The notes under the pieces: generated by a model
Told to the model about the DNA's origin: nothing
Databases searched by the model: none
Seen by the model: only the letters and a program-made list of their open reading frames with translations
Assembly (NCBI GenBank): GCA_050258555.1
Contig: JBLMZA010000051.1
Span: 1-43,601 of the forward strand
Direction: 5' to 3'
Source: CAISDA01 sp050258555
Lineage (GTDB): Bacteria > Bacteroidota > Ignavibacteria > UBA10030 > UBA8401
DNA: 43,601 nt
Program-made: the position numbers and the translations under genes
Shown here: positions 41,129-43,601 of the stretch, one piece after another
Position numbering within the stretch: the stretch's first letter is position 1
How the letters are laid out: each line of letters begins with the position of its first letter

Positions 41129-41809
41129 TTAGCGCGGCTTGTTCAGAAGCTCGCCCGCGTGATGCTTGATTACCTTGGCGCGGGCGATGAAGACGACTTC
41201 CTCCGCAATGTTGGTGGCCAGATCGGCGACGCGTTCGAGGTTCCGGCTCACGCGGATGAACTCGATCGCCTGCTCGATGCTCTCCGGCTCCACTTTCATC
41301 AATTCCATGAGCTCGTGCGTCACCTTCCGGTTCAGATTGTCGACAGAGTCATCCATCAGCACCACCGCCTCGCCGATATTCGCATCGAGGTGGACGAAGG
41401 CGTCCACGGCATCGGAGAGCATGCGCCGTGAAAGCTGCGTCATGCGTTCGATGTCCGCGCGCTGCGCCACCGGCTGTCCCTTTGTATTGAGATTCAGCGC
41501 CGATTCGGCGAGATTCACCGCATGATCGCCGATGCGCTCCAGGTCGTTGTTGATTTTCGATGCGGCCAGGATCAGCCGCAGATCGGACGCCACGGGCTGC
41601 TGGAGCGCGAGGAGCTCGACAATCAGGTTGTCGATCTGGATTTCCATCGAGTTGATGGTCTCGTCGCCGTGGGCGATCTGATCGGCAAGCTCCTTGTTTT
41701 CGGTGAGCACGGCTTCCATCGATTTTTCGATCGCATCTTCGGCGAGCGATGCCATCTTGATGAGCGCCGACTTCAGTTCCTGCAATATCTGTTCGAAATG
41801 TCTCTGCAT
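41129..41809 (-). CDS. phoU: Phosphate signalling complex protein PhoU
   Basis: This is a 226-residue cytoplasmic all-helical protein with two PhoU three-helix repeats. They share the metal-binding E/D-x3-D patterns (KINNDLERIGDHAVNLAE and RVSRNLERVADLATNIAE). PhoU links the Pst transporter to the PhoR sensor and damps phosphate uptake when phosphate is plentiful. It is the last gene of the pstC-pstA-pstB-phoU order on the minus strand, 20 bases after pstB, with GGAAAG upstream. Length and motifs match the family. Confidence 0.97.
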   Translation of the reverse strand: MQRHFEQILQELKSALIKMASLAEDAIEKSMEAVLTENKELADQIAHGDETINSMEIQIDNLIVELLALQQPVASDLRLILAASKINNDLERIGDHAVNLAESALNLNTKGQPVAQRADIERMTQLSRRMLSDAVDAFVHLDANIGEAVVLMDDSVDNLNRKVTHELMELMKVEPESIEQAIEFIRVSRNLERVADLATNIAEEVVFIARAKVIKHHAGELLNKPR

Positions 41810-41829
41810 GGCGTGTTCTTTCCGGTTTG

Positions 41830-42666
41830 TTATCCGAATCTGCCTGTGATGTAGTCTTCCGTCTGTTTCTTTCCCGGAATGGTGAAGATCGTTTTCGTGA
41901 GATCGTACTCGATCAGTTCCCCCATGTAAAAGAATGCGGTGAAATCGCTCACGCGCGCCGCCTGCTGCATGTTGTGCGTCACGATGACGATCGTGTACTG
42001 GCTCTTGAGATCGTAGATCATTTCCTCGATCTTCGCCGTCGAGATCGGATCGAGCGCGCTTGCCGGCTCGTCCATCAGGATCACTTCGGGATCGACGGCA
42101 AGCGTGCGCGCGATGCAGAGACGCTGCTGCTGACCGCCCGAAAGGCTCACACCGCTTTTGGAAAGCGAGTCCTTCACTTCGTCCCAGAGCGCCGCCTGGC
42201 GCAGGCTTTTTTCGACGATGCGGGAGAGTTCGGCCTTGTTGCGCATGCCGTTCATGCGCAGACCCGCCGCGACATTGTCGAAAATCGACATCGTCGGAAA
42301 CGGATTCGGCTTCTGGAACACCATGCCGATGCGCTTGCGCACCGCCACCGCGTTCATTGCATAGATGTCCTCGCCGTCGAGCGTGAGTGTGCCGGTGATG
42401 CGGCTGTCGGGTACCAGCTCATGCATGCGGTTGATCGAGCGCAGGAATGTGGACTTGCCGCAGCCCGAAGGACCGATGATCGCCACGACGCTGTGTTCGG
42501 GAATGGCCATTGTCACGTTCTTGATCGCATGGACCTTTCCGAAGTAGCAGTTTACCGATTCGGCGGTGATTTTGTTGCTGCGGTCCGGGCCGTCCGCACC
42601 TGTTTCATGCATTCCGGGCGGCATCGTGTTCATCGCCTGGTGTTCTTTTTCCAGCACGTTTTCCAT
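41830..42666 (-). CDS. pstB: Phosphate ABC transporter ATP-binding protein PstB
   Basis: This is a 278-residue ABC ATPase that powers PstCA-mediated phosphate import. Walker A GPSGCGKST starts at G65. Q-loop VFQKPNPFP, signature LSGGQQQR, Walker B VILMDEPASALDP and the H-loop VTHNMQQA are intact. KPNPFP and DEPASALDPIST are characteristic of PstB. The N-terminus is about 25-30 residues longer than usual, and several in-frame ATGs (for example residues 12 and 19) lie before the core, so the start is uncertain. pstA ends 15 bases upstream. Confidence 0.97.
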   Translation of the reverse strand: MENVLEKEHQAMNTMPPGMHETGADGPDRSNKITAESVNCYFGKVHAIKNVTMAIPEHSVVAIIGPSGCGKSTFLRSINRMHELVPDSRITGTLTLDGEDIYAMNAVAVRKRIGMVFQKPNPFPTMSIFDNVAAGLRMNGMRNKAELSRIVEKSLRQAALWDEVKDSLSKSGVSLSGGQQQRLCIARTLAVDPEVILMDEPASALDPISTAKIEEMIYDLKSQYTIVIVTHNMQQAARVSDFTAFFYMGELIEYDLTKTIFTIPGKKQTEDYITGRFG

Positions 42667-42681
42667 AGTTTCGTATATGTC

Positions 42682-43521
42682 TTATGATCGTGATCGTGTT
42701 GCAAGCCGCACCGCAAGGCTCAGCAGAAATATCATGAAGATCAGTACGGCGGCGCCGGCCCATGCCTGTGCGATCCAGTCCTCGAACGGCGAGACGCCGT
42801 AATTGAAGATGAAGACGGTCAGCGAAGCGATCGGCTGATCGAGCGTCGTATGCCAGAAGCGGTTGTTGAGCGCCGTGAAAAGCAGCGGAGCCGTTTCGCC
42901 GGCGGCCCTTCCGATGGCGAGCATCACGCCGGTGACGATGCCTCCGAGCGCCGAAGGAAGGATGATGCGGAGCGTCGTCTTCCATCGCGAAATGCCGAGC
43001 GCCAGTCCCGCTTCGCGGAATGAATGGGGAACGGTCTTCATCATTTCCTCGGTCGTGCGCGTGACGATGGGGATCATCAGTATGCCGAGTGCGAAGCCGC
43101 CGGCATACGCCGAAAAATGCTTCATGGGCAGCACGATGATCGAGTAGGCGACCACGCCCGTCACGATGGAGGGAACGCCGTTGAGCACATCGGTCATGAA
43201 GCGCACGGCGGTTCCGAAGGGATTGCCGCCGAATTCCGAAAGATACATGCCCGTCAGGATGCCGACCGGAAGGCCGATGAGGCTGCCAAGACCGACGAGG
43301 ATGAGCGTGCCGGTGATGGCATTGGCGAGTCCGCCTCCCGGTTCGTCCACAGGCGTAGGCAGTTGGGTGAAGAAATTCCAGTTCAGCGCCGAGGCGCCGA
43401 GCGAGAGCGTATGATAGAAAATGAGCACAAGAGGTACCAGTGCGATGAAGGCGCTCAGGATGCACAGCCCGTACATCACGAAACTCTTCGCTTTTCTGTA
43501 TGTGAATCGGAAATCGGCCAT
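42682..43521 (-). CDS. pstA: Phosphate ABC transporter permease PstA
   Basis: This is an inner-membrane permease of 279 residues with six predicted membrane helices. It has the ABC permease EAA-type loop (SFREAGLALGISRWKTTLRIILPSA region) and the PstA signature VGRAAGETAPLLFTA-like sequence (IGRAAGETAPLLFTA). A longer frame begins at 43572, but this would overlap the end of pstC. The ATG at 43521 (MADFRFTYRKAK) lies 4 bases after the pstC stop and matches family N-termini. With PstC it forms the phosphate channel. Confidence 0.95.
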   Translation of the reverse strand: MADFRFTYRKAKSFVMYGLCILSAFIALVPLVLIFYHTLSLGASALNWNFFTQLPTPVDEPGGGLANAITGTLILVGLGSLIGLPVGILTGMYLSEFGGNPFGTAVRFMTDVLNGVPSIVTGVVAYSIIVLPMKHFSAYAGGFALGILMIPIVTRTTEEMMKTVPHSFREAGLALGISRWKTTLRIILPSALGGIVTGVMLAIGRAAGETAPLLFTALNNRFWHTTLDQPIASLTVFIFNYGVSPFEDWIAQAWAGAAVLIFMIFLLSLAVRLATRSRS

Positions 43522-43525
43522 GGCG

Positions 43526-43601
43526 TTATAATCTCGCTCCCGTATCGGAACCGCGCGTGAAGCTCCACACAAGCAGCCGCGCGATCGAGTTGACCAGCAG
43601 G
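43526..43601 (-). CDS. pstC: Phosphate ABC transporter permease PstC, 3' end (partial)
   Basis: Only the last 24 codons are in the window, reading LLVNSIARLLVWSF and ending GARL before TAA (43526-43528 on the plus strand). A hydrophobic end with NSIARLLV is typical of PstC. The position just upstream of pstA in the same direction supports the call. The gene continues beyond the right edge. Confidence 0.85.
   Translation of the reverse strand, partial: LLVNSIARLLVWSFTRGSDTGARL

Noticed and set aside
1..43601. CRISPR arrays, tRNA or rRNA genes, IS elements, prophage genes and att sites.
   Set aside because: No regularly spaced direct repeats, cloverleaf-like sequences, transposase or integrase motifs were seen on either strand.

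Overview
The window is about 43.6 kb of mostly 55-60% G+C, densely coding DNA from a bacterium of the Fibrobacteres-Chlorobi-Bacteroidetes (FCB) group. Two proteins end in type IX secretion (T9SS) sorting-type domains (7482-8948 and 32102-39247), the latter with a gingipain-type C25 peptidase domain. A 31-residue AURKAIP1/COX24-like basic protein, as annotated in Bacteroidetes/Chlorobi relatives, is also present. Clear Shine-Dalgarno (SD) sites and one perfect TTGACA-17-TATAAT promoter argue against classical Bacteroidia and fit a deep lineage such as Kapabacteria, Ignavibacteria or Chlorobi. The lineage call is inference. No rRNA, tRNA, CRISPR array, IS element or phage gene was seen, and no gene-free stretch exceeds about 215 bases.

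Layout. 1-310: 3' end of rnhB. 378-7416: an envelope/signalling stretch with a CHASE2 adenylate cyclase, an SH3-M48 metalloprotease, three LPP20-like exported proteins and a PrsW-type intramembrane protease. 7482-8948: a lipoprotein sugar dehydrogenase with a T9SS-type tail. 9021-18132: a carbohydrate locus with a 1378-residue double six-hairpin glycosidase-like protein, a further (alpha/alpha)6 protein, a GH2 beta-mannosidase and a GH130 mannoside phosphorylase/hydrolase. 18291-24807: housekeeping and stress genes (htpX, sppA, HU, zinc-ribbon/TPR protein, bS22-like microprotein, YtxH, DUF948, EF-G paralogue). 24890-32105: a tightly overlapping surface-glycan operon (flippase, UDP-galactopyranose mutase, four glycosyltransferases, WecG/TagA family enzyme) with one strikingly AT-rich member. 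32102-41035: a giant C25 peptidase/sortase-like protein and an M14 carboxypeptidase. 41129-43601, minus strand: phoU-pstB-pstA-pstC', the phosphate uptake operon.

How they fit together. The glycan operon runs by a 4-base overlap into the C25 gene, so surface polysaccharide synthesis and a T9SS-related cell-surface protease may be co-expressed. The GH2, GH130 and (alpha/alpha)6 proteins lack signal peptides and would work on imported beta-mannosides in the cytoplasm. The LPP20/M48/PrsW group looks like an envelope quality-control or stress module of unknown role.

The most unusual observations are: (1) two FAM3/ILEI-like domains inside the C25 protein, within an almost exact two-fold duplication of a block of about 620 residues; (2) the double glycosidase with a signal-peptide-like segment in its middle and an out-of-frame ATG that would complete that signal peptide; (3) the three-member LPP20 cluster interleaved with membrane proteases.
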